Assembly: GCA_003132125.1 (NCBI GenBank)
Contig: PKWT01000429.1
Span: 1,815 to 8,954, forward strand
Origin: Micrococcales bacterium
GTDB taxonomy: Bacteria > Actinomycetota > Actinomycetes > Actinomycetales > Dermatophilaceae
Reading direction: 5' to 3'
DNA: 7,140 nt
In this document: in pieces, positions 1 to 6,098 of the stretch
Layout of the letters: each line of letters begins with the position of its first letter
Position numbering within the stretch: position 1 is the stretch's first letter
Position numbers and translations under genes: made by a program
Notes under the pieces: generated by a model
What the model was told of the DNA's origin: nothing
What the model saw: the letters and a program-made list of their open reading frames with translations, nothing else
Database searches by the model: none

Positions 1-1
1 T

Positions 2-976
2 TCAGCCTCGGAAGTGATCCCAGCCACGCCCGTCCACGGGCTCACCGCGCAGTCGCACTCCAGAGCCGGCCACCACCTGGCCGATCTTTCGCCAACCGTC
101 GGGCAACCCGACCAGCGGCGGAAAACACGCGAGCAGCGAGTGCTCCTCACCGCCCTCGACCACGCTGCGCCACGCGTCATCCGCCCCCACCACCTTCTGC
201 AGCGGCGCCACATCACCGGCAAGCTGCAGATCGTCGAGCTCGATCCTGACCCCGCTGGCCCTGGCCAACCGTCCGGCGTCGCGGCCCAGTCCGTCGCTGA
301 TGTCAAGCATGGCCGTGGCCCCCGCCCGCGCCGCCACGGGTCCCTGCTCGTACGGCGGCCGCGGACGTCGGTGGTAGTCCACCAGCTCCGGTGCGCGCTC
401 GATCTCACCGCGCTGCAGCAGCAACAAGCCCGTGGCGGAGTGACCCAAGGTGCCACACACGGCGAGGACGTCACCGACCTGCGCGCCAGAACGGCATACG
501 GGCTGGCGACCTTCACAGTCCCCCAGTGCCGTCACCGACACCACGAGCACCCCGTCGGGGGCCGATGAGAGGTCACCGCCCAACACCGGCACGCCAGCCT
601 CTCGAGCTGATCGGGCCAAACCCACGGTGAAGTCCCGGACCCATGCAAGTGATGTCAGGGGATCCGCGACCAGAGTCACCAGAAGACCGCTGGGCACACC
701 TCCCATGGCTGCGATATCAGCAAGGTTCTGAGCCACCGTCTTGGCGCCCACGTCCGCTCCGGTCGACCACTCGTCAAGCCAGTCGCGACCCCGAACCATG
801 GCATCTGTCGTGACGAGCACCGACCCGTGCGAAGCGCGCAGCAACGCGGTGTCATCGCCGGGCCCGAGCAGGACCCCGGGTCCGCCGGGCAGCAGGGGGA
901 AGATCGTCGCCAGTAACTCGTCCTCGCCGAGGTCGGCGAGCGTCGGCCCCGCGGGTTCTGGGTGTTCGACCAACAT
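2..976 (-). CDS. thiL: Thiamine-phosphate kinase ThiL
   Basis: This enzyme phosphorylates thiamine monophosphate with ATP to give thiamine diphosphate, the last step of cofactor B1 synthesis, in the cytosol. It belongs to the PurM/AIR-synthase fold. Visible motifs in the 324-residue product are GEDEL (17-21), GPGDDTALL (38-46), TTDAMVRGRDW (56-66), NLADIAAMGG (84-93), GGD (133-135), LDISDGLGRDAGRLA (224-238), GGEEHSLLA (275-283) and a C-terminal GWDHF (318-322), all in the family order. Length is normal for ThiL. The start at 976 is chosen because GGGGAGG lies 4 nt upstream. The frame stays open back to 1162, but that extension looks like intergenic DNA. One oddity is Glu-Glu-His where the family usually has Gly-Glu-Asp followed by His or Tyr. 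The gene is divergent from the Lrp-domain gene. The identification is firm and the start is good. Confidence 0.95.
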   Translation of the reverse strand: MLVEHPEPAGPTLADLGEDELLATIFPLLPGGPGVLLGPGDDTALLRASHGSVLVTTDAMVRGRDWLDEWSTGADVGAKTVAQNLADIAAMGGVPSGLLVTLVADPLTSLAWVRDFTVGLARSAREAGVPVLGGDLSSAPDGVLVVSVTALGDCEGRQPVCRSGAQVGDVLAVCGTLGHSATGLLLLQRGEIERAPELVDYHRRPRPPYEQGPVAARAGATAMLDISDGLGRDAGRLARASGVRIELDDLQLAGDVAPLQKVVGADDAWRSVVEGGEEHSLLACFPPLVGLPDGWRKIGQVVAGSGVRLRGEPVDGRGWDHFRG

Positions 977-980
977 ATGA

Positions 981-987
981 CCTCCCC
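981..987 (-). promoter_or_regulatory. Shine-Dalgarno site of thiL
   Basis: Read on the minus strand this is GGGGAGG, followed by TCAT and then the ATG at 976. It is the only strong ribosome binding site in front of a possible thiL start, and it rejects the longer frame that opens at 1162. A spacing of 4 nt is slightly short. Confidence 0.75.
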
Positions 988-1023
988 GGTGGGACGAACG
1001 GTGCGTTTGCACGGTAGCGTCTG

Positions 1024-1055
1024 CAGAACCGGATCCATACATCGTTCCGGTTCTG
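1024..1055. promoter_or_regulatory. Perfect inverted repeat in the thiL / Lrp-domain divergent control region
   Basis: CAGAACCGGA (1024-1033) and TCCGGTTCTG (1046-1055) are perfect reverse complements separated by 12 nt, so the arm centres are 22 bp apart, about two helical turns. The repeat sits in the middle of the non-coding gap between two divergent genes. Weak -10-like hexamers flank it: TACCGT toward thiL (1016-1011, minus) and TATCGT toward the Lrp-domain gene (1060-1065). If those are right, each arm falls in the spacer of one promoter. No convincing -35 was found for either. It may be an operator for a dimeric regulator, or an RNA hairpin. The repeat is seen directly; the function is inferred. 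Confidence 0.5.
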
Positions 1056-1101
1056 TGAATATCGTTCATCTCGGGGCTAGCCGCTCCGATCTCGTTCTCT
1101 T

Positions 1102-1106
1102 GGAGG
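1102..1106 (+). promoter_or_regulatory. Shine-Dalgarno site of the Lrp-domain gene
   Basis: GGAGG lies 4 nt before the GTG at 1111 and 7 nt before the next in-frame GTG at 1114. The spacing favours 1114 as the working start. Confidence 0.65.
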
Positions 1107-1113
1107 CGTCGTG

Positions 1114-1347
1114 GTGGTCCAGGCCTACGTCCTGATTCAGTCCGAAGTTGGCAAAGCGGCACTGGTCGCCGAGGCGATCGGGAAGATTGCCGGCGTCACC
1201 ATGGCCGAGGACGTGACCGGCCCTTACGACGTCATTGCCCGCGTCGAGGCCCGAACAGTTGATGAGCTCGGCAAGCTGGTCATCGCCAAGATCCAGGACG
1301 TCGCCGGCATCACCCGCACGCTGACCTGCACGGTCGTGCACGTCTGA
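1114..1347 (+). CDS. Stand-alone Lrp/AsnC ligand-binding (RAM) domain protein
   Basis: This 77-residue protein consists only of the effector-binding and oligomerisation domain of Lrp/AsnC regulators, with no helix-turn-helix. The sequence fits the beta-alpha-beta-beta-alpha-beta pattern. It opens with MVQAYVLIQ, the turn TGPYDVIARV (34-43) carries the usual Gly-x-Tyr-Asp signature of the domain, and it ends TRTLTCTVVHV. Family knowledge: such small proteins form ring-like oligomers and may bind amino acids or modulate full-length Lrp partners, but they cannot bind DNA like Lrp. GTG at 1114 is preferred to GTG at 1111 because GGAGG is then 7 nt away and because, from memory, actinobacterial relatives start MVQAY. 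The downstream lipoprotein gene begins 14 bp after the stop, so the two probably form one transcript. The specific ligand cannot be told from the sequence. Confidence 0.92.
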   Translation: MVQAYVLIQSEVGKAALVAEAIGKIAGVTMAEDVTGPYDVIARVEARTVDELGKLVIAKIQDVAGITRTLTCTVVHV

Positions 1348-1361
1348 GCGCAGGCACCGAG

Positions 1362-1805
1362 GTGCTGCCCGTTCGGGTCGGCGCGGCTCTCCTCATCCTC
1401 GGGGGTCTGGCCGCATGCTCGGCTTCCATAGATGTCGCGACGCCAGCCGATGCTGGGTCCGCAGCCTGTCGTTCGGCTTCGGATCAATGGCCCAAGACCG
1501 TGGGTGGGCAGTCGCTCCGGACGACGTCATCCCCATCCGATGCCGTGCGTGCCTGGGGAGATCCTGCGATCATCGCCCGTTGTGGGGTGGCCCCCATCGG
1601 CCCCACCACAGATCAGTGCCTGTCGGTGAGCGGCGTCGACTGGGTTGCACATCAGCTCACTGACGGCGTGCGTTTCACAACGTATGGCCGGTCACCGGCG
1701 ATCGAGGTTCTCGTGCCCAGCGACTACAAGCCCGAACCCTTGTTGCTGCCCGCATTCGGCGCGGCGGCGGCGGCCATCCCCCAGGGCGAACACCGCTGCC
1801 AGTAG
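1362..1805 (+). CDS. DUF3515-family lipoprotein
   Basis: A 147-residue exported lipoprotein of unknown function. The N-terminus has one Arg (R5), a hydrophobic stretch (6-18) and a lipobox LAAC, with Cys19 the predicted lipidated residue. The mature part carries features I associate with actinobacterial DUF3515 proteins: a Cys at 36, AWGDPAIIARCGV (64-76), a further Cys at 86, VDWVAHQLTDGVRFTTYGR (92-110) and a near-terminal Cys146. The four non-lipid cysteines (36, 74, 86, 146) could form two disulfides outside the membrane. The start is GTG at 1362, 14 bp after the Lrp-domain stop, with only a weak GAGG-like site. No better start exists in frame, and the signal peptide fits it. A gene of this family next to ddl is usual in actinobacteria, which hints at a cell-envelope role but proves none. 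Confidence 0.85.
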   Translation: MLPVRVGAALLILGGLAACSASIDVATPADAGSAACRSASDQWPKTVGGQSLRTTSSPSDAVRAWGDPAIIARCGVAPIGPTTDQCLSVSGVDWVAHQLTDGVRFTTYGRSPAIEVLVPSDYKPEPLLLPAFGAAAAAIPQGEHRCQ

Positions 1806-1813
1806 GACCGCGG

Positions 1814-1880
1814 CCGAACACCGCGGATCGCGCGTTTCCGGGCCGTCCTCCACGCAGGACGCGCGATCCGGGGGGTTCGG
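1814..1880. terminator. Bidirectional terminator hairpin between the DUF3515 gene and ddl
   Basis: Bases 1814-1835 pair with 1859-1880. The inner 12 bp (CGGATCGCGCGT with ACGCGCGATCCG) are perfect, and the outer part adds CCGAAC/GTTCGG across two mismatches, giving 20 pairs of 22. The loop is 23 nt (1836-1858) and contains a smaller GTCCT/AGGAC stem. It lies between two convergent stops (1805 and 1896). There is no T-tract on either side, which is common for actinobacterial terminators. The structure is seen directly; termination in both directions is inferred from its position. Confidence 0.75.
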
Positions 1881-1895
1881 ACGGAACGCGGAAGA

Positions 1896-3071
1896 TCAGC
1901 GAAGGCCGGTACGTCGCGCCAGGGCCAGCTGGATCAGCTCGTCGATCAGCTCGGGATAACCCAACCCGGAGGCCGCCCACATCCTGGGGTACATCGACAG
2001 CGGGGTGAAGCCGGGCATGGTGTTGATCTCGTTGAGGATCACGTCGCCATGCTCTGTGTAGAAGCAGTCCACCCTGGCCAGTCCCTCACAGCCGGCAGCC
2101 TCGAACGCAGCCGCAGCAATCTGCCGTATCTCGTCCGCCACGCCATCCGGCAACCGCGCAGGGCAGGAGAGCCGGACGTCAGACTCCGCGAGGTACTTGG
2201 CCTCGAAGTCGTAGAACTCGTGACCCTTGACGATCTCGATCTCACCGACCTCGCTCGTCCGCACAGCGGCGCCACCACGGCCTTCCAGGACGGCGCACTC
2301 GATCTCTCTGCCAGTGATGCCAGCCTCGACGATGATCTTGGGGTCATACTCACGTGCGAACTCGATGGCTGCCCGCAGGCCCGCCGGCGACGACACCTTG
2401 GTGATGCCCATGCTCGATCCGGCTCGAGCGGGCTTGACGAAGACGGGCCAGTCGAGTGAAGCCACGGCATCCATCGACGCCACCGGATCACGCTGCCACT
2501 CACGGTCCGTGATCACGACGTACGGGCCGATCGGAAGACCGTGCCCAGCGAAGACAACCTTCATATAGTGCTTGTCCATCATCACGGCGGACGCGAGCAC
2601 ACCGGACCCGACGTAGCGGATGTCGGCCAGCTCCAGGAGACCCTGGATCGTGCCGTCCTCGCCGAATGGACCGTGCAACAACGGAAACACCACATCAACC
2701 TCGGCCAGGGCCCGGGGTGGCGCTCCTGGCTCCAGGACGCTGAGCGACCGCTCTGTCGTGCTCTGCGGCATCATCACCCCGGCGCCTGAGCCGTCGACCT
2801 CCGGGACGTGCCCGGCCGACAGCTCGAGCGCGCCGGTATCACCAGACGCCAGGACCCACCGACCGTCTTTGGCGATGCCGATGGGCAGGACGTCGTAGAC
2901 GTCACGGTCGATCGCCTGCATGACCCCGGCTGCCGTGGCGCAGGAAACAGCGTGTTCGGAGGAACGGCCGCCGAAGACGATGGCCACGGTCGGCTTGCGC
3001 CTGGGCGCATCCGTGGGCTCGCGCATCGGCACGTCGTTGGGCAGTGGGCTGGAACTGTCGGTTTCGCTCAT
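1896..3071 (-). CDS. ddl: D-alanine--D-alanine ligase
   Basis: This ATP-grasp ligase joins two D-alanines for the peptidoglycan stem peptide, in the cytosol. In the 391-residue product the N-terminal domain shows FGGRSSEH (33-40) and HGPFGEDGT (133-141). The ATP-grasp part has YVGSGVLASAVMMDK (153-167), KPARAGSSMGITKV (213-226), FYDFEAKY in the omega loop (286-293), ARVDCF (332-337) and the metal-binding NEINTMPGFTP (347-357). The Lys-Tyr in the omega loop is the arrangement of D-Ala-D-Ala ligases rather than D-lactate or D-serine types, so nothing suggests intrinsic glycopeptide resistance. The first ~27 residues are polar, Pro-rich and probably disordered. ATG at 3071 is chosen; AAGG lies 9 nt upstream, and a TAAGGT (-10-like) ends 8 nt upstream, so a near-leaderless transcript is also possible. 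GTG at 3095 would add 8 residues. It is divergent from the PLP-enzyme gene. Confidence 0.97.
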   Translation of the reverse strand: MSETDSSSPLPNDVPMREPTDAPRRKPTVAIVFGGRSSEHAVSCATAAGVMQAIDRDVYDVLPIGIAKDGRWVLASGDTGALELSAGHVPEVDGSGAGVMMPQSTTERSLSVLEPGAPPRALAEVDVVFPLLHGPFGEDGTIQGLLELADIRYVGSGVLASAVMMDKHYMKVVFAGHGLPIGPYVVITDREWQRDPVASMDAVASLDWPVFVKPARAGSSMGITKVSSPAGLRAAIEFAREYDPKIIVEAGITGREIECAVLEGRGGAAVRTSEVGEIEIVKGHEFYDFEAKYLAESDVRLSCPARLPDGVADEIRQIAAAAFEAAGCEGLARVDCFYTEHGDVILNEINTMPGFTPLSMYPRMWAASGLGYPELIDELIQLALARRTGLR

Positions 3072-3129
3072 CGCCTGTGACCTTAAGCCCGACACCCGAC
3101 CGACCGCGAATACGGTGCGCTGTTGGCCC

Positions 3130-3135
3130 TAGGCT
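3130..3135 (+). promoter_or_regulatory. Candidate -10 box giving a leaderless mRNA for the PLP enzyme
   Basis: TAGGCT fits the actinobacterial TANNNT -10 pattern and ends 7 nt before the GTG at 3143. Transcription would therefore start at or one base before the start codon. No Shine-Dalgarno sequence precedes the GTG and no clear -35 is visible. The hexamer sits in a 71-bp gap shared with the opposing ddl promoter. Confidence 0.5.
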
Positions 3136-3142
3136 TGGGCGC

Positions 3143-4237
3143 GTGGACGCGAATCACGAAGGCCTTGCCCCCGCATCGATCCTGGTCGCGGCCGGCCGGC
3201 AACCGCGCGTTCCGGGAGCGGGTGTCAATGCCCCTCTCGAGCTCTCCTCGACCTACATCGCCGATGGTCCGGTCAACTACGCCCGTGGGGGCAACCCGAC
3301 GTGGACAGCGTTCGAGGAGGTCCTGGGCGCGCTCGAGGGCGGATCAGCACTGGTCTTCTCCTCCGGCATGGCCGCCATCGCGGCGGCGCTGTCCCTGGCC
3401 TCGGGGGGCTCGGTGATCGTTGCTCCGACCCATGCCTACAGCGGCACCGGCTTGATCCTGAACTCCCTTGAGAAAGCCAGGCGGGTGATCGTCCGGCGCG
3501 TCGACATCAGCGACACGGCTGCTGTGATCGCGGCATTGGAGGGTGCCAACCTGCTTTGGGCCGAGTCCCCCACCAACCCGATGCTCGAGATCGCGGACCT
3601 GCCCCGAATCTTCGAGGCAGCGCATTCTGTTGGCGCAATCGCGTTGTGCGACAACACCTTTGCCACCCCGCTGGTCCAGCAACCGCTGTCGATGGGCGCC
3701 GACGTCGTGGTGCACTCGGTCACCAAGTACCTCGCCGGTCACTCCGATGTGGTTCTTGGCGCAACCGTCACGGCCCACACCGACCGCGGGCGCAAGATCC
3801 AGAGCGCTCTGGCCCAGCACCGCCTGATCCACGGAGCGATCGCAGGTCCGATGGAGACCTGGTTGGCACTGCGGGGGATGCGGACCATGCACCTGCGGGT
3901 CGAACGCTCCAGTGCCAACGCCGCTGAGCTGGCCGCCCGGCTGCAAATCCATCCTGGTGTCGAGCGAGTGCGTTACCCGGGCTTCGGCTCGATCATTGCG
4001 ATCGACGTACACGGTGGTTCTGCGGGGGCCGAGACGGTTGCCGCCCAGGTCCGCCTGTGGACCCACGCGACCAGCCTGGGCGGTGTCGAGTCCCTGATCG
4101 AACGCCGGCGCCGCCACAGCTCAGAAGCATCGACCGTCCCTGACAACCTGCTCCGCCTCAGTGTCGGCGTCGAGGACATCGAGGATCTCTGGCGCGATCT
4201 GGCCGCCGCACTGACCCACGTCAGCCCTTCGCACTGA
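3143..4237 (+). CDS. Trans-sulfuration family PLP enzyme (cystathionine gamma-lyase/synthase-like)
   Basis: A fold-type I PLP enzyme of the Cys/Met metabolism family, 364 residues. Landmarks in order are NYARGGNPTW (45-54; Tyr46 and Arg48 normally bind the cofactor phosphate of the partner subunit), SSGMAAI (73-79), HAYSGT (98-103; Tyr99 would stack on PLP), ESPTNP (141-146), LCDNTFATP (168-176, Asp170 to the pyridine nitrogen), HSVTKYLAGHSD (191-202, Lys195 forming the Schiff base), SLGGVES (311-317) and LLRLSVGVED (336-345, Arg338 for the substrate carboxylate). It should act on cystathionine, homocysteine or an activated homoserine, but which one is unclear. It is shorter than the usual ~380-390 residues: about 20 residues are missing between YPG (278-280) and FGS, plus a few after ES (316-317). 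The Arg normally in the YGG-x-x-R stretch is absent. The GTG start seems leaderless. The stop is 12 bp from the opposing gpsA stop. Confidence 0.93.
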   Translation: MDANHEGLAPASILVAAGRQPRVPGAGVNAPLELSSTYIADGPVNYARGGNPTWTAFEEVLGALEGGSALVFSSGMAAIAAALSLASGGSVIVAPTHAYSGTGLILNSLEKARRVIVRRVDISDTAAVIAALEGANLLWAESPTNPMLEIADLPRIFEAAHSVGAIALCDNTFATPLVQQPLSMGADVVVHSVTKYLAGHSDVVLGATVTAHTDRGRKIQSALAQHRLIHGAIAGPMETWLALRGMRTMHLRVERSSANAAELAARLQIHPGVERVRYPGFGSIIAIDVHGGSAGAETVAAQVRLWTHATSLGGVESLIERRRRHSSEASTVPDNLLRLSVGVEDIEDLWRDLAAALTHVSPSH

Positions 4238-4249
4238 TTCCGAGCAGGG

Positions 4250-5251
4250 TCACGTGGTCTCAGCCTTGCGGGCGCGGGACAACAGCATGTCGGCAACGCG
4301 ATCGGGCGTGCGGCCCTCATGCACCACGGCAGCAACATTCTCGATGATCGGAACGTCGATGCCGTGATGGCGCGCCAGCTCCAGGATGGACTGGCAGGAC
4401 TTCACCCCCTCGGCTACTTGTGTGCTCGCCGCCACGGCCTCCTGGACGGTCATGCCACGGCCAAGCTTCACGCCAAACGTGTGGTTGCGCGACAGCGGGG
4501 ACATGCACGTGGCGATCAGGTCGCCGACTCCTGCAAGACCCAGGAAGGTCGCTGGATCGGCCCCCATGGCCACACCAAGTCGCACGGTCTCCGCCAGCCC
4601 CCGGGTGATGAGCGTGGCCTTGGTGTTATCCCCCATGCCCATGCCCTCGGCCATGCCGACCGCGAGGGCTATGACGTTCTTGACCGCACCCCCGAGCTCG
4701 GTGCCGACGACATCGGTGTTGGTGTACGGCCGGAAATACGGCGCCGCACAGGCAAGCGCCACCCGCTCAGCCATGGACTGATCGATGCATGCCACCACCG
4801 TGGCCGCCGGTTGCTTGGCTGCGATCTCCATGGCCAGGTTGGGTCCCGACACGACGACGATGCGCTCCGGCGCGACACCACCCACCTCGGCGATGACCTC
4901 GCTCATCCGCTTGGTCGTGCCCAGCTCGACGCCCTTCATCAAGGACACGACGGCGCCCTGATGCGGCAGGAAGTCGGCCCACTGGCCCAAGTTGGCCCTC
5001 AGCGTCTGCGACGGGACCGCCAGGACCACGACGTCGACGCCTTCTGCGGCTTCCCCGGGGTCCGTGGTTGCCCAGATCGACTCGGGCAGAAGGAGATCCG
5101 GGAGATAGGCACTGTTGACGTGCGACCGGTTGACCTCCTCGACCAGCTCGGCCCGTCGCCCCCACATCCGGACCTGTGATCCGGCATCGGCGAGGACCGC
5201 GGCGAACGCCGTGCCCCAGCTGCCCGTGCCAAACACGGCGACTCGTGTCAT
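4250..5251 (-). CDS. gpsA: NAD(P)-dependent glycerol-3-phosphate dehydrogenase
   Basis: This enzyme reduces dihydroxyacetone phosphate to sn-glycerol-3-phosphate, the backbone for phospholipids, in the cytosol. The 333-residue product has the Rossmann motif FGTGSWGTA (7-15), LMKGVE (104-109) with Lys106, SGPNLAMEI (135-143), GGAVKNVIALAVGMAEG (187-203) with the catalytic Lys191, NTKATLITRGLAE (209-221), LAGVGDLIATC (239-249) and SRNHTFG (254-260). Length and motif order are standard. The ATG at 5251 shares ATGA with the plsC stop and is preceded by GGAGAG 7 nt upstream, so translation is probably coupled to plsC. PlsC uses acylated glycerol-3-phosphate, making this a sensible pair. The 3' end nearly meets the PLP-enzyme gene head on, with no clear hairpin between the stops. 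Confidence 0.97.
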   Translation of the reverse strand: MTRVAVFGTGSWGTAFAAVLADAGSQVRMWGRRAELVEEVNRSHVNSAYLPDLLLPESIWATTDPGEAAEGVDVVVLAVPSQTLRANLGQWADFLPHQGAVVSLMKGVELGTTKRMSEVIAEVGGVAPERIVVVSGPNLAMEIAAKQPAATVVACIDQSMAERVALACAAPYFRPYTNTDVVGTELGGAVKNVIALAVGMAEGMGMGDNTKATLITRGLAETVRLGVAMGADPATFLGLAGVGDLIATCMSPLSRNHTFGVKLGRGMTVQEAVAASTQVAEGVKSCQSILELARHHGIDVPIIENVAAVVHEGRTPDRVADMLLSRARKAETT

Positions 5252-6039
5252 GAAGACTCTCCATTCGTCGGACCCGTGGGCTTGGTACGGCGCAGCTTGT
5301 GGGGATTCCCGATCGCCGCAACACCTGCGGCGCGAGTGTCGAAGCGGATCGCCGGAGCCTTCTCACCCCGGAGCGTCTCGAGCTGGCGCGTAATGGCGTC
5401 CAGGATCCGGTTTGTGGCCTCTCGCAGGGTCACGCCGTCGAGGGGCTTGTCGTACAGGTCGCTGAGGTCAACGGGTGGCCCTGCGATCATCCGCATGGTC
5501 TTGCGCGGAAACAGTCGCAGCTCGCGCGCATACGGTCGCTGGATCTCCTGTGGCCCCCACTGCGCCACCGGAATGACGGGGCACCGTGTGGTCAGGGCCA
5601 CGCGCGCTGCACCGGTCTTGCCTGTCATGGGCCAGATCTGAGGATCGCGCGTCAGGGTGCCTTCCGGAAAGATCGGGACGCACTTGCCGTCGTTGACCGC
5701 GGCGACAGCGGCCGAGAACGCGTCTGCGGCATGGCTGGTGCCGCGTGCTACCGGGATCTGCTGCGCAGCGGTCAGAAGCCGGCCGATGACCGGGATCTCG
5801 AAGACCCCCGACTTGCCCAGAAAGAACGGCGGATACCCGTAGTCGTACAGGAAGTGGGCGAACGCGAACGGGTCGACGTAGGAGATGTGATTCGGACAGA
5901 CCACGAATCCACCGCTGGAAGGGAAGTTCTCGGCGCCCCTCCAGTCCCGTCGGGTCACCAGCATCAGCAGCGCGCGCAAGAACGTGGCGATGCCACGGTA
6001 TGACCCCGGCAGACGCCGATCTGATCGAATTCGCCGCAC
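5248..6039 (-). CDS. plsC: 1-acyl-sn-glycerol-3-phosphate acyltransferase (PlsC family)
   Basis: A membrane-associated acyltransferase that converts lysophosphatidic acid to phosphatidic acid. The 263-residue product contains all four family blocks: NHISYVD (50-56; His51 and Asp56 form the catalytic HX4D), GKSGVFEIPVIG (75-86), FPEGTLTRD (124-132, glycerol-phosphate binding) and CPVIPVAQWG (153-162). A hydrophobic stretch at about 17-28 may anchor the N-terminus. The C-terminal ~30 residues are basic and probably unstructured. The start is uncertain. GTG at 6039 is preferred, with GGAG 5 nt upstream; GTG at 6069 and ATG at 6168 are in frame but lack a ribosome site, and the latter would run across the cofC control region. 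It overlaps the gpsA start by 4 bp as the first gene of a two-gene operon. Other lysophospholipid acceptors cannot be excluded. Confidence 0.94.
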   Translation of the reverse strand: MRRIRSDRRLPGSYRGIATFLRALLMLVTRRDWRGAENFPSSGGFVVCPNHISYVDPFAFAHFLYDYGYPPFFLGKSGVFEIPVIGRLLTAAQQIPVARGTSHAADAFSAAVAAVNDGKCVPIFPEGTLTRDPQIWPMTGKTGAARVALTTRCPVIPVAQWGPQEIQRPYARELRLFPRKTMRMIAGPPVDLSDLYDKPLDGVTLREATNRILDAITRQLETLRGEKAPAIRFDTRAAGVAAIGNPHKLRRTKPTGPTNGESS

Positions 6040-6098
6040 CGACGCTCCGCTCCGCTGCTCTGTATGCACGGTAAGGCTTGTGCGCCCTGCAAGACCAT

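Noticed and set aside
977..1110. Thiamine diphosphate riboswitch ahead of thiL
   Set aside because: The conserved CTGAGA and ACCTGATCTGG-type blocks of the THI element are not present on either strand.
977..1162. N-terminal extension of thiL to an ATG at 1162
   Set aside because: It would overlap the start of the Lrp-domain gene and cross the inverted repeat. The extra residues match no ThiL sequence, and the strong ribosome site points to 976.
2039..2503. Minus-strand Ser/Arg-rich frame inside ddl
   Set aside because: It is a +1-type shadow frame of ddl on the same strand with very high Ser and Arg, and ddl itself is intact, so there is no sign of a frameshift.
3344..4117. Long minus-strand frame (257 codons) opposite the PLP-enzyme gene
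   Set aside because: It lies wholly antisense to a gene with clear family motifs, its product is rich in the Gly/Arg/Asp/His pattern typical of GC-rich shadow frames, and it matches no family I recognise.
4319..5179. Plus-strand frame of 286 codons opposite gpsA
   Set aside because: It is antisense to gpsA and has no domain, no credible ribosome site and a His/Arg/Asp-rich composition expected from a mirrored GC-rich gene.
5299..6003. Plus-strand frame of 234 codons opposite plsC
   Set aside because: It is a shadow of plsC with no recognisable motif.
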